64,000 bases of DNA, from positions 62,001 through 126,000 of the forward strand of contig CAZEWK010000095.1 in NCBI GenBank assembly GCA_964515905.1, in the 5' to 3' direction. The notes below the pieces were generated by a model that was given only the letters and a program-made list of their open reading frames with translations, was not told the origin of the DNA and ran no database searches. The number at the start of each line of letters is the position of its first letter. The stretch's first letter is position 1. A program made the position numbers and the translations under genes. Positions 16,752-25,726 of the stretch are shown here, piece after piece. The stretch comes from GCA-2712985 sp964515905 (GTDB taxonomy: Bacteria > Pseudomonadota > Alphaproteobacteria > UBA7887).

Positions 16752-19700
16752 TTAGTCATATTCCTGCGGTGTTTCGTCTGCCGTTTTTGGCGTATCTTCA
16801 AATATTTGAAACAAATCTCGTAATATTCCTGGAGCTAATGCCGATAAGGGATTTACGCTTATAGTCATATCATCAAGTGCTCCGTGGGCGTGGTAATTCG
16901 CAGCGAACACACCTTGTCCTTCACCGCCTGTTAGAATATCACCAATCAGAGGAACACGTCCCACGAAGCTATTGAGGACATATGCCGGAATGATCGTTCC
17001 CCTGAGGTCCGCGGAACTATCCAATCGGTCAATTTCACCATTTAACGTCAATCCCAAGGATAAACCAGTTGCTCGAGCCTTAATTAATTCTATCTTGTTT
17101 TTGCGATAGGTAAATGGCGCCTGTAAATGTTCAAACGGGAGACCCTGTCCTCCAAGCAACTCAAGGGCCCCTGTTAGCGTGGCAATGGTTAAAAGCTTGG
17201 CTAAAATAGGGGCATTCACTAAATGGAAATCATTTATTGTCAAATGTCCTACGATCGGCCGGCTAGGTTCATTATCACGAAAAACCCCTTTCAATTCTAA
17301 TGTTCCGCCAATTAAATCATCTGTTATATCAATCGCGCGAAGTACGGCTCCTGCGTCCTCAGAGTTAATAAATAGAAGTCGGGTTTTGTCTTCTGTCCTC
17401 ACTTGAAACTCGATTTTTTCTGAATTTTTTAAATAAAGTTCAGCGTCAGTAGGGCCGAAAAGTTCCCCATCAAAATTTGTTGTACCCTTGAAATTTAAAA
17501 TCTCTATTTGGTCATCAACTAGAATTCGGGCTAGCTCAGATTCTATCTGTAGGGGAGGTAATTTATTATCTCTTTCTATTAGGTTAGGATCACTCGTCAG
17601 GTTTTTCGCTATGTACTCTCGAAGATCCAAATCTTGTGCTGTTCCTTTTAATTTTAGAGTTTCATTCGTTTCCCGTGTGAGTGCGCCCTCAGCATTTGTT
17701 ACTGAAATTCCGTTGGGCAAAATAATGTATTTGGCTTTCCCAAGAATTCGAAAAGGACGGTCAAAATTGAGTTCATTTGGATAGCTGAGAGTAGTAAGGT
17801 CTAATTCTTCCGCGTGAATATTTATGTGATATTGTTCATTCTCAATTATATCTAGTTTGGCAGATAGGCGAGTTATTCCAGCCTCAAATTGGTTTAAAAT
17901 TAGACCACTTAAATTTCCATTATCGTTAAATACTATTTTTCCGTCTGCCTTTAAGCCGTTCGCTTTTGCTTCAAAATTTGAGCTTCTGACAGGCTCATCA
18001 CCCAAAGTATTAAATTGGAATTTCGCAATTGCAGGTTCACCGTGGGATTTACTCCAATTCAGGTATGGCAAAGATAGTGTGGCCTGCTTAGCATCAACCA
18101 AAAGCCGCCCTTCTTTTGTTGTATCTTTGCGCTCAATGAGTATGGCTTGGACATCGACTAATCCTTTTAGCCGTTGATCATCTACTTTTAATAGGTTGCG
18201 TTCAGTATTTCCAAGTTTTGTTTTTATTTCCAAACGGCGAAGAAATTCGTTAGTTTCAATTTCGATATTTTCAACCCAGGAATATTGTATAGGGATAGTA
18301 TTCGCTAGGGTTGTTCCAGTCAGACGAAATTCACGGTCAGTGATTGTTGCCTTCCCATTTAGTTCTCTGATCTTTATTGGTGGAAGCTGAGGAGATAAGA
18401 TAAAGTTAGGCACGTTTGCGTTTCTTAGATCTCCAGAACCGGAAATTGCTAAATCATTGAGTTGTAGGTCCTTAATCAGAGGAAATTGTATATCAAGAAC
18501 CATTCCGATGGTTCCTTGTGTCTCCTTTGGATCGAACGGTATTTTGTTGTCTCCCGTATAAATGTTCGATTCTAATACCGATAAAATATCATTTAGTGGA
18601 CCTAGGGAAGTGAGGCTGACCGTTCCTTGTTCGTTTGGCTCAGAGATGTTTAGTAAACTAACTTCGACATTCTCCAACGTTTGCTTGCTCAGGATTCCTT
18701 CAGTAATGTTCAGGTGAAGGTCGATACCATCGTACCACCCGTGGGCATTTAAATTCTCTGCCATGGGAAGACCAGATAAGTAATGTACTGCACTACTATC
18801 GATCTCGAATTCCGCATATAACGTTTCACGATCAGTTATTGGATTGCCCCAATCGTAGGCCTGAAAATTTATGTGAGCATTAAGTTTTTTTACTGTACCA
18901 CCTAAAATTCTGTTAGTGATCCAATTTCGGGCGTCATGGGCTATGGCTTCAGGCCAAAACTCGGGGATCCGGGAGACAGGTAGATTCTCAACCAAAACAT
19001 TGGCGGCAATTTCTGGATTTGACAGGTTACCTTGAAAGGAACCATTGAAATCAACTGAAGCTCCATTGAAATCGATCGAGCCTTGCTCAAATGAGAATTT
19101 ATGCAAGAGCGGTTCGAAAAGTCCTTCCACCGAAATCGCCGAATATTCGATGTTCGAACTGTCTGGAAATATTTCGTTAATGGGAAATTCCCCGGGGCCT
19201 CCAACAAGATTAAATTCAGCTTTATGTACGTTTAAATCCTTCGTACAGATAATGCGGGAGTGTCCACGAACTATGCGTGGTGCTAGTCCAAAAAAATCCA
19301 AATTAGAATTTATTTGCGACAGCCGACCTACATCTAAATCGCTGAATTTAAATTCCGCTTCAATTATATTGGTATCCATGTCCAATTTGGCGACAAAATC
19401 TATATCCGTATTTGAATCCCCTAGATCCAAATTAAGGACCAATGCCATCACAATGTCGCCATTACCTAGTTCGATGCCCAGATTAGTTTTATTGGAACTC
19501 CATATCACCGATGATGTTAGGTCATGGACAGAAAGTTTACCGTCAAATACATTTATGGATTGAAGATAGTTGATTCGGTGATCGAAGTTTTTCCCCCTCA
19601 TCGTTTTTTCTAGGGCTTGTAGGAGATTGAAGTCTGAGTGTTCAGAGGGGGTAGTCTCAGAGTACAGTCTCAACCTGCCCTGGTTGTCCTGGGTCAAGTG

Positions 19701-20093
19701 AACTTCTGGTTTAAGTAATTCCAAGTAAACGGGAGCGAAATGCCCACGTAGAATCCTGCTAAAGCTCAACTTAAATGCTATTTCTGGCGCCTTCGCAAAG
19801 AGAGTGCCATTTGTTTTATACGTTTGAACGTCGCTAGCTCGAAAATTGAGTGTCCGTTCCCAGCCGGCCCAGGTAAGTCGAAAATCGGAAAAAGTTACAC
19901 GGTAGGAGGCGTCTTCGGAACTTAGCGCCTGTTCAACGTATGGTGCTAGAAAAGCCAACGAAATTGGCCCAGTAGATAGTCGCCATAGAATTATGGCAAG
20001 TAGGATCGCTGAGCCCGCCGCTATTGCAGCCACAGAATGGATTAGTATTTTTATAATCGATCGGATCAAATTGAAATCTACAAGCTTATACAT
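16752..20093 (-). CDS. YhdP/AsmA-like inner-membrane-anchored lipid transport protein (DUF3971, AsmA-like C-terminus)
   Basis: A very large (about 1113 aa) protein with one N-terminal membrane helix (residues about 15-42: IHSVAAIAAGSAILLAIIL) and an otherwise beta-rich periplasmic part. Recent work places such AsmA-clade proteins (YhdP, TamB, YdbH) in phospholipid transfer between inner and outer membrane; here that is by family inference. The C-terminal portion LGLTLNGEIDRLDSSADLRGT with VPLIGDILTGGEGQGVFAANY is typical of AsmA-like C-terminal domains. The first ATG within a TTG-initiated frame was taken as start. It diverges from glnE across 44 bases. Confidence 0.87.
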   Translation of the reverse strand: MYKLVDFNLIRSIIKILIHSVAAIAAGSAILLAIILWRLSTGPISLAFLAPYVEQALSSEDASYRVTFSDFRLTWAGWERTLNFRASDVQTYKTNGTLFAKAPEIAFKLSFSRILRGHFAPVYLELLKPEVHLTQDNQGRLRLYSETTPSEHSDFNLLQALEKTMRGKNFDHRINYLQSINVFDGKLSVHDLTSSVIWSSNKTNLGIELGNGDIVMALVLNLDLGDSNTDIDFVAKLDMDTNIIEAEFKFSDLDVGRLSQINSNLDFFGLAPRIVRGHSRIICTKDLNVHKAEFNLVGGPGEFPINEIFPDSSNIEYSAISVEGLFEPLLHKFSFEQGSIDFNGASVDFNGSFQGNLSNPEIAANVLVENLPVSRIPEFWPEAIAHDARNWITNRILGGTVKKLNAHINFQAYDWGNPITDRETLYAEFEIDSSAVHYLSGLPMAENLNAHGWYDGIDLHLNITEGILSKQTLENVEVSLLNISEPNEQGTVSLTSLGPLNDILSVLESNIYTGDNKIPFDPKETQGTIGMVLDIQFPLIKDLQLNDLAISGSGDLRNANVPNFILSPQLPPIKIRELNGKATITDREFRLTGTTLANTIPIQYSWVENIEIETNEFLRRLEIKTKLGNTERNLLKVDDQRLKGLVDVQAILIERKDTTKEGRLLVDAKQATLSLPYLNWSKSHGEPAIAKFQFNTLGDEPVRSSNFEAKANGLKADGKIVFNDNGNLSGLILNQFEAGITRLSAKLDIIENEQYHINIHAEELDLTTLSYPNELNFDRPFRILGKAKYIILPNGISVTNAEGALTRETNETLKLKGTAQDLDLREYIAKNLTSDPNLIERDNKLPPLQIESELARILVDDQIEILNFKGTTNFDGELFGPTDAELYLKNSEKIEFQVRTEDKTRLLFINSEDAGAVLRAIDITDDLIGGTLELKGVFRDNEPSRPIVGHLTINDFHLVNAPILAKLLTIATLTGALELLGGQGLPFEHLQAPFTYRKNKIELIKARATGLSLGLTLNGEIDRLDSSADLRGTIIPAYVLNSFVGRVPLIGDILTGGEGQGVFAANYHAHGALDDMTISVNPLSALAPGILRDLFQIFEDTPKTADETPQEYD

Positions 20094-20137
20094 TGAGACT
20101 ACGCCCAATTTTGTTAGAATATGACGGCAAGTAGCTT

Positions 20138-23134
20138 ATGAACGCAATACTTCATCCTACCTTAATTTCGGCACTTGAAAATGTGCCCCGAATTCCTTGT
20201 GTGAACGGTACACCAGATTCTGTGGGCCGTTGGGCTGAAGATCCTAACGATCAGGGGGCCAAGGAAATAGTGGCAACAGAGCAAGGCCAATTTGTTTTGT
20301 CCTGGATGTTTAGCGGTTCTCCCTATTTAACCATGTGTTCACTGCAAGAACGTGGTTTTCTAGTTCGGTGCTTTCTGGAGGGGACAGATACAGTCTTCGA
20401 ACGGCTTTTGGATGAAATGATACATTTGATCCCAGGAACCTCTGAAACCTTCGATTTCAACAGGTTAAATGCAGAATTACGAAGAACACGCCGCCGAGTT
20501 TCCTTGTTGATAGCATTCGCAGAAGTTACAGGAGTTTGGGATACCCAGCAGGCCGCGATTGCACAGTCTCGCTTTGCAGATCACGCAGTTGCGCTCACCA
20601 TAAACGGATTGCTTCTGGAAGCACATAAAGTTGGCGAAATCAAGTTAGAAAAATCGGATTCTCCGGGAGATGGTAGTGGTTTAATTGTATTAGCTTTGGG
20701 AAAACTAGGTGGTTATGAGTTGAATTACTCTAGCGATATTGACCTAATGATCCTTTATGACCTGGATCGTTGTCGATTATCCTCAAAGGTAGAGGCAAGA
20801 GATTTTTTTGTAAGGTTAGCTAGACGACTAGTCGATGCGTTAGCAACTCGAACTAGTGATGGATACATGTTCAGAACAGATTTGCGATTACGTCCTGATC
20901 CCGGCGCTACCCCGCTTGCTATTTCGACGGTAGCTGCCGAAACATACTACGAAAGTTTGGGTCAAAATTGGGAACGGGCTGCACTGATAAAGGCACGATC
21001 GATCGCTGGTGATCACGAAGCTGCCGCAAATTTCTTAAAATCTATTGAACCATTTATTTGGCGTAAATCTTTAGATTTTGCAGCAATTGCAGATATTCAT
21101 TCGATCAAGCAACAAATTAATTCGCACCGCGGTGGGTCTGCGATCACGATAAAGGGCCACAACCTTAAGTTAGGTAGAGGCGGGATTAGAGAAATAGAGT
21201 TTTTTGCTCAAACACAACAGCTAATCTGGGGTGGGCGAAGTCGAAACTTGAGGGTCCCTTCCACTTGTGATGCCCTCGCTGCTTTAGCAAGTGAGAATCG
21301 AATCACGGAAAAAGTATGTAACGACCTAACGAGTTTGTATTGGCGATTACGGCGGGTAGAAAATCGTCTGCAAATGGTAAACGATAGCCAAGTTCACACC
21401 ATTCCTGAAAATGACCAAAATTTGGATCAATTTTCAAGATTTCTAGGCTACGTTAATACTTCACAATTTTCTTCCGAACTTCATAAAACGTTGCAGAAAG
21501 TAGCTTGGCATTACTCTAACCTTTTCGAGAATGCTCCAAAATTAATAGCTCCGTTTGAGAACGGGGGGAGTTTGGTCTTTACCGGTGTGGATTACGATCC
21601 TGAAACACAGAACACACTTAGAGAAATGGGATTTCCCCGGCCAGAATTAATTACGGATTCTGTTCGTTCCTGGCATCGGGGACGACTGCGCGCAACGCGC
21701 AGCACTCGCAGCCGAGAACTATTGACACAACTGATGCCTACACTGTTGTTGGCATTATCGAAAACGGCAGAACCAGAGGCAGCATTTATAAATTTTGAAC
21801 AATTCCTCTCAAATCTTCCAGCAGGGGTTCAGCTGTTCTCCTTATTTCAAGCCCGCCCTAAACTATTGGATATTGTAGCTGAGGTGATGGGAACAGCACC
21901 GAGACTGGCCTCCTACTTGGCTCGGCATGCCCACCTACTGGAAGCAGTGCTGGAGGAACATTTTTTTGATTTGCTAGAACCTTCGAACCAATTATCCGAA
22001 AAGCTTAGAGCGAAATTGAAGTTTGCACAGGACTTTGAAGATGTACTCGATATTACGAGAATATGGTCGGGTGAAATAAAGTTTCAAATTAGTGTGCAGC
22101 ATTTACGCGGACTCATCAAAACGGAGCAGGCAAGCAAAGCACTGACAGATATTGCAGATATTTTAATTAAAGAAACACTACTGGCAGTCGAAAACGAATT
22201 CCGAAGAACGTATGGACAAATTATAGATGGCGAATTAGCAGTCGTTGGCTTTGGTAAGTTGGGGAGTCGAATGATGACCCGGGGGTCCGACCTTGACTTG
22301 GTTTTTATTTATCAGACTCCCCAAAATGTAGTATCAAACGGCCCACGTAAATTAGGCCCCAGCCAGTATTATTCAAGACTTTGTCAACGTTTGATAACGG
22401 CATTGTCCGCCCAAACAGCGCAGGGACAATTATATGAGACAGACGTACGACTTCGTCCTATGGGTGCTAGCGGTCCACTCGTCAGCGAATTTTCTCGGCT
22501 CGAGAAGTATTATGCAGAAGAGGCGTGGACATGGGAGTTGATGGCGCTTACCCGTGCGCGAATCGTTGTCGCTTCTGATGATTTTAGCGCAATTATTCAA
22601 GAGTTGTTTTGCAGAACGTTGTGCGATGTTCGAGATCCGAATAAGCTAGCCAGCCAAGTAAGTAAAATGCATAGAAAAGTTTTTTCTGAAAAGGGAGAAC
22701 TAGATATTTGGCAAATAAAAAATGTTGCTGGAGGTCTATTTGATCTCGAATTTATTATTCAGTATTTGCTTTTGCGAGATTCTTCAGCCACGCCTACTAT
22801 ATTGAATTCCAACACCATTGAAGCTTTAAAAAATATATCGGGAAGTGGCGTTATCTCTTTGGAGCTAGGGACGAGCCTACTTAAGGCAGGGGAACTTTTT
22901 ATTGATTTACAGGCTATCATGCGCATTGCTCTTTCGGGTAAGTTTAGTGAAAATGAGGCTCTGGATGGCTTACGGCATATATTAGTTCGTGCAAGTGGGG
23001 CTTTTGACTTTGACGATTTGAAAGGAAGACTGGCTGCGGCGGAACAACTAGTTACTGAACAGCTCACGTCAATCATACATGAACCAGCGGAAACATATGA
23101 CGCTGGTGAGATTAAGAAAAACAGGAATAGATAA
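20138..23134 (+). CDS. glnE: Bifunctional glutamine synthetase adenylyltransferase / adenylyl-removing enzyme
   Basis: GlnE switches glutamine synthetase off by adenylylation and on by de-adenylylation in response to nitrogen status. The 998-aa protein has two nucleotidyltransferase domains: GKLGGYELNYSSDIDLMILYD at about residues 188-208 and GFGKLGSRMMTRGSDLDLVF at about 702-720. Each is followed by LRLRPDPGATP or VRLRPMGASGP. Both keep the D-x-D metal motif, so both activities should be intact. bcp follows after 2 bases and is probably co-transcribed. Confidence 0.97.
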   Translation: MNAILHPTLISALENVPRIPCVNGTPDSVGRWAEDPNDQGAKEIVATEQGQFVLSWMFSGSPYLTMCSLQERGFLVRCFLEGTDTVFERLLDEMIHLIPGTSETFDFNRLNAELRRTRRRVSLLIAFAEVTGVWDTQQAAIAQSRFADHAVALTINGLLLEAHKVGEIKLEKSDSPGDGSGLIVLALGKLGGYELNYSSDIDLMILYDLDRCRLSSKVEARDFFVRLARRLVDALATRTSDGYMFRTDLRLRPDPGATPLAISTVAAETYYESLGQNWERAALIKARSIAGDHEAAANFLKSIEPFIWRKSLDFAAIADIHSIKQQINSHRGGSAITIKGHNLKLGRGGIREIEFFAQTQQLIWGGRSRNLRVPSTCDALAALASENRITEKVCNDLTSLYWRLRRVENRLQMVNDSQVHTIPENDQNLDQFSRFLGYVNTSQFSSELHKTLQKVAWHYSNLFENAPKLIAPFENGGSLVFTGVDYDPETQNTLREMGFPRPELITDSVRSWHRGRLRATRSTRSRELLTQLMPTLLLALSKTAEPEAAFINFEQFLSNLPAGVQLFSLFQARPKLLDIVAEVMGTAPRLASYLARHAHLLEAVLEEHFFDLLEPSNQLSEKLRAKLKFAQDFEDVLDITRIWSGEIKFQISVQHLRGLIKTEQASKALTDIADILIKETLLAVENEFRRTYGQIIDGELAVVGFGKLGSRMMTRGSDLDLVFIYQTPQNVVSNGPRKLGPSQYYSRLCQRLITALSAQTAQGQLYETDVRLRPMGASGPLVSEFSRLEKYYAEEAWTWELMALTRARIVVASDDFSAIIQELFCRTLCDVRDPNKLASQVSKMHRKVFSEKGELDIWQIKNVAGGLFDLEFIIQYLLLRDSSATPTILNSNTIEALKNISGSGVISLELGTSLLKAGELFIDLQAIMRIALSGKFSENEALDGLRHILVRASGAFDFDDLKGRLAAAEQLVTEQLTSIIHEPAETYDAGEIKKNRNR

Positions 23135-23136
23135 TA

Positions 23137-23613
23137 ATGGGAAAGAAGATTGAAGTTGGACTAAAAGCGCCAGCGTTTCAATTAGCAGCGGATGGTGGAG
23201 ATAAAATCAGTTCAAAAACATTGCTCGGTAAATTAGTGGTGCTCTATTTTTATCCGAAGGATGACACTACTGGTTGCACCAAAGAGGCGATAGAGTTTAC
23301 GGGACTAGTGGGTAAGTTTAAAGAAGCGGGAGCTGTCGTTTTTGGAGTTTCAAAAGACGATGTTGTAACCCATGAAAAATTCATCAAAAAACACAACTTG
23401 GGTATTCGCTTGTTGTCAGATGTCGATGGATCTTTATGTCGTTCATATGGGGTATGGGTAGAAAAGAATATGTATGGCCGAAAATACATGGGTATTGAGC
23501 GGTCAACTTTCTTAATCGACAAAAAAGGCGTAATTAGACAAATATGGAGGAAAGTTAAGGTTACTGGCCATGCTGGCCAGGTTCTAGAGGCTGTGATCCA
23601 TGATCCAGCATAG
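23137..23613 (+). CDS. bcp: Peroxiredoxin, Bcp/PrxQ family
   Basis: A 158-aa thiol peroxidase that reduces hydrogen and organic peroxides. The peroxidatic cysteine is Cys47 in DDTTGCTKEAIEF. The usual PrxQ resolving cysteine five residues later is absent (Ile52). The only other cysteine is Cys101 in SLCRSYGVW, so the enzyme may be 1-Cys or resolve atypically. It lies 2 bases after the glnE stop, with no distinct promoter visible, and is convergent with aspS. Confidence 0.95.
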   Translation: MGKKIEVGLKAPAFQLAADGGDKISSKTLLGKLVVLYFYPKDDTTGCTKEAIEFTGLVGKFKEAGAVVFGVSKDDVVTHEKFIKKHNLGIRLLSDVDGSLCRSYGVWVEKNMYGRKYMGIERSTFLIDKKGVIRQIWRKVKVTGHAGQVLEAVIHDPA

Positions 23614-23637
23614 TTTTATATATTCAACGAAATTATT

Positions 23638-25440
23638 TTAAGAACTTGCTTTTATATTGCGTTTGGTTGGCAAAACGGTACGTAGGTGCAGTTCCTTCAG
23701 TTGTTTGTCTTCAACCTCGTTCGGAGCATTCATCATAAGGTCTTGAGCTTGCTGATTCATTGGGAAGAGAGTGATTTCCCTGATGTTTGGTTCATTGGCT
23801 ATTAGCATTATTATACGGTCGATTCCAGGAGCTAGACCTCCATGAGGCGGAGCACCGTATTGAAATGCTCGCAGCATGCCGCCAAATTTTTCCTCAACTG
23901 TGCTAGCGTCATAGCCAGCTATTTCGAATGCCTTGAGCATGATGTCAGCACGGTGGTTTCTTATGGCTCCGGATGACAATTCTACTCCGTTGCAGATAAT
24001 ATCGTATTGATAAGCTAGTATATCCAAGGGGTTAGAAGATTTTAATGCCTCTAATCCACCTTGGGGCATAGAAAATGGATTGTGGCTAAACTCGACTTGC
24101 CCAGTTTGGTCGTTAATTTCGTACATGGGGAAATCTACTGTCCAGCATAGTCGAAATGAGTTTTGTTCCAACAAGTTCAATTCTGCACCTAAACGAGTGC
24201 GCACCAAACCAGAGAAAGTCTCAGCAGCTTTTGGCTTATCGCAGACAAAAAACACAGAACCCCCAGCCTCAACACCGCTTTTCTTTTGTATTAATTCTTG
24301 TACATGAGTCGGAACAAATTTAGCAATCGGCCCCTTCCCTGTGCCATTTTGATCAAAGGTAATATATCCGAGACCAGGAGCCCCTTCATCTCGAGCCCAC
24401 TCATTGAGCTTGTCAAAAAAACTACGTGGTCGGTCAGATGAGTTAGGCGCTGGGATTGCCCTTACGATGGCTCCCCCATCAATAGCATTCCGAAAAGCTT
24501 TAAATTGAACCTCCTCCATCGTAAAACATTCTGTCACATCGGAAATTAGCAAAGGATTCCGCAAATCAGGCTTGTCTGTTCCGTATTTAAGCATTGCTTC
24601 GCGATAAGGAATGCGTGGGAAAGGGGGCGAAGTTACGTTCCAATCGCTAAATTCATTAAATACGCCATGCAATATTGGCTCAATCGAGTTGAAAACATCA
24701 TCTTGAGTAACAAAAGCCATTTCCACATCTAGTTGATAAAATTCTCCAGGACTTCGGTCTGCGCGCGCGTCTTCGTCACGAAAACAAGGTGCGATCTGAA
24801 AGTACCGATCAAACCCTGATACCATGATGAGCTGTTTAAACTGTTGTGGTGCTTGCGGTAACGCGTAGAATTGACCGGGATGCAGTCGGCTAGGCACAAG
24901 GAAATCTCTAGCTCCTTCAGGGCTCGAAGATGTGAGAATTGGAGTCTGAAATTCCATAAATCCCTGTTCGATCATGCGTTCACGAATGCCAGAAATTACG
25001 GCGCTCCGGAGACGTATATTTTTTTGCATTTGTTCTCGGCGTAGGTCCAGGAATCTGTAACGCAGTCGAGTTTCTTCGCCTGAAATTTGATTGCCGGCAA
25101 TCTGCATCGGCAAAATTTCGGCTGGAGATTCAACCTGAAACCCTTTGATACTTAATTCAATCTGCCCGGTAGGAAGCTTTGCATTAATAGTTTCTGCAGA
25201 TCGTGCTACTATATTGCCTGTAGCAGTGATGACGCTTTCTAAGCGAGCTTCTTCGACTCCTTTAAAAGCTTCGGCATCAGTTTCAACAACGCACTGGGTT
25301 AGGCCGTATTGGTCGCGTAAATCGATAAACAGTAGATTTCCGTGATCGCGTTTTCTGTGTATCCAACCAGAAAGGCGAACCGTTTGACCTATGTGTTCAT
25401 CTCGTAATTCGCCACATGTATGAGTTCTGTAGAGGTGCAT
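23638..25440 (-). CDS. aspS: Aspartyl-tRNA synthetase
   Basis: A class II synthetase of bacterial type, 600 aa. The N-terminal OB-fold reads VRLSGWIHRKRDHGNLLFIDLRD. Catalytic motifs include SSPEGARDFLVPSR, the QLIMVSGFDRYFQIAPCFRDED motif 2 region, a GAD insertion, and the motif 3 GLAPGIDRIIML. In organisms lacking asparaginyl-tRNA synthetase this enzyme also makes Asp-tRNA-Asn; that cannot be decided from this window. The ATG at 25440 has a weak ribosome binding site. Confidence 0.97.
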   Translation of the reverse strand: MHLYRTHTCGELRDEHIGQTVRLSGWIHRKRDHGNLLFIDLRDQYGLTQCVVETDAEAFKGVEEARLESVITATGNIVARSAETINAKLPTGQIELSIKGFQVESPAEILPMQIAGNQISGEETRLRYRFLDLRREQMQKNIRLRSAVISGIRERMIEQGFMEFQTPILTSSSPEGARDFLVPSRLHPGQFYALPQAPQQFKQLIMVSGFDRYFQIAPCFRDEDARADRSPGEFYQLDVEMAFVTQDDVFNSIEPILHGVFNEFSDWNVTSPPFPRIPYREAMLKYGTDKPDLRNPLLISDVTECFTMEEVQFKAFRNAIDGGAIVRAIPAPNSSDRPRSFFDKLNEWARDEGAPGLGYITFDQNGTGKGPIAKFVPTHVQELIQKKSGVEAGGSVFFVCDKPKAAETFSGLVRTRLGAELNLLEQNSFRLCWTVDFPMYEINDQTGQVEFSHNPFSMPQGGLEALKSSNPLDILAYQYDIICNGVELSSGAIRNHRADIMLKAFEIAGYDASTVEEKFGGMLRAFQYGAPPHGGLAPGIDRIIMLIANEPNIREITLFPMNQQAQDLMMNAPNEVEDKQLKELHLRTVLPTKRNIKASS

Positions 25441-25726
25441 GAGTAATAAACTTATTTTTGCGAATTGAGTCTGGACAGGGACATACTACGTTGCGGTGCT
25501 GGGCCAAAGGTGGAAAAAGGTATTGATAGGGAAAGCCTCAGGTAAGTGAGAAATTAAAGGTTATTTTACACTAAAGACATTATTTTTCCATGTGCCAATT
25601 TACTGCTAAATGACGTTTTCAGACAGCCTATGTTCTGTATTAAATATAACACTTTTGTGGAATATTACTTCTCGGTATTTGATTAGAAACTGGAAGTCAT
25701 TTCGACCACATACAGTTTGGTTTTCA

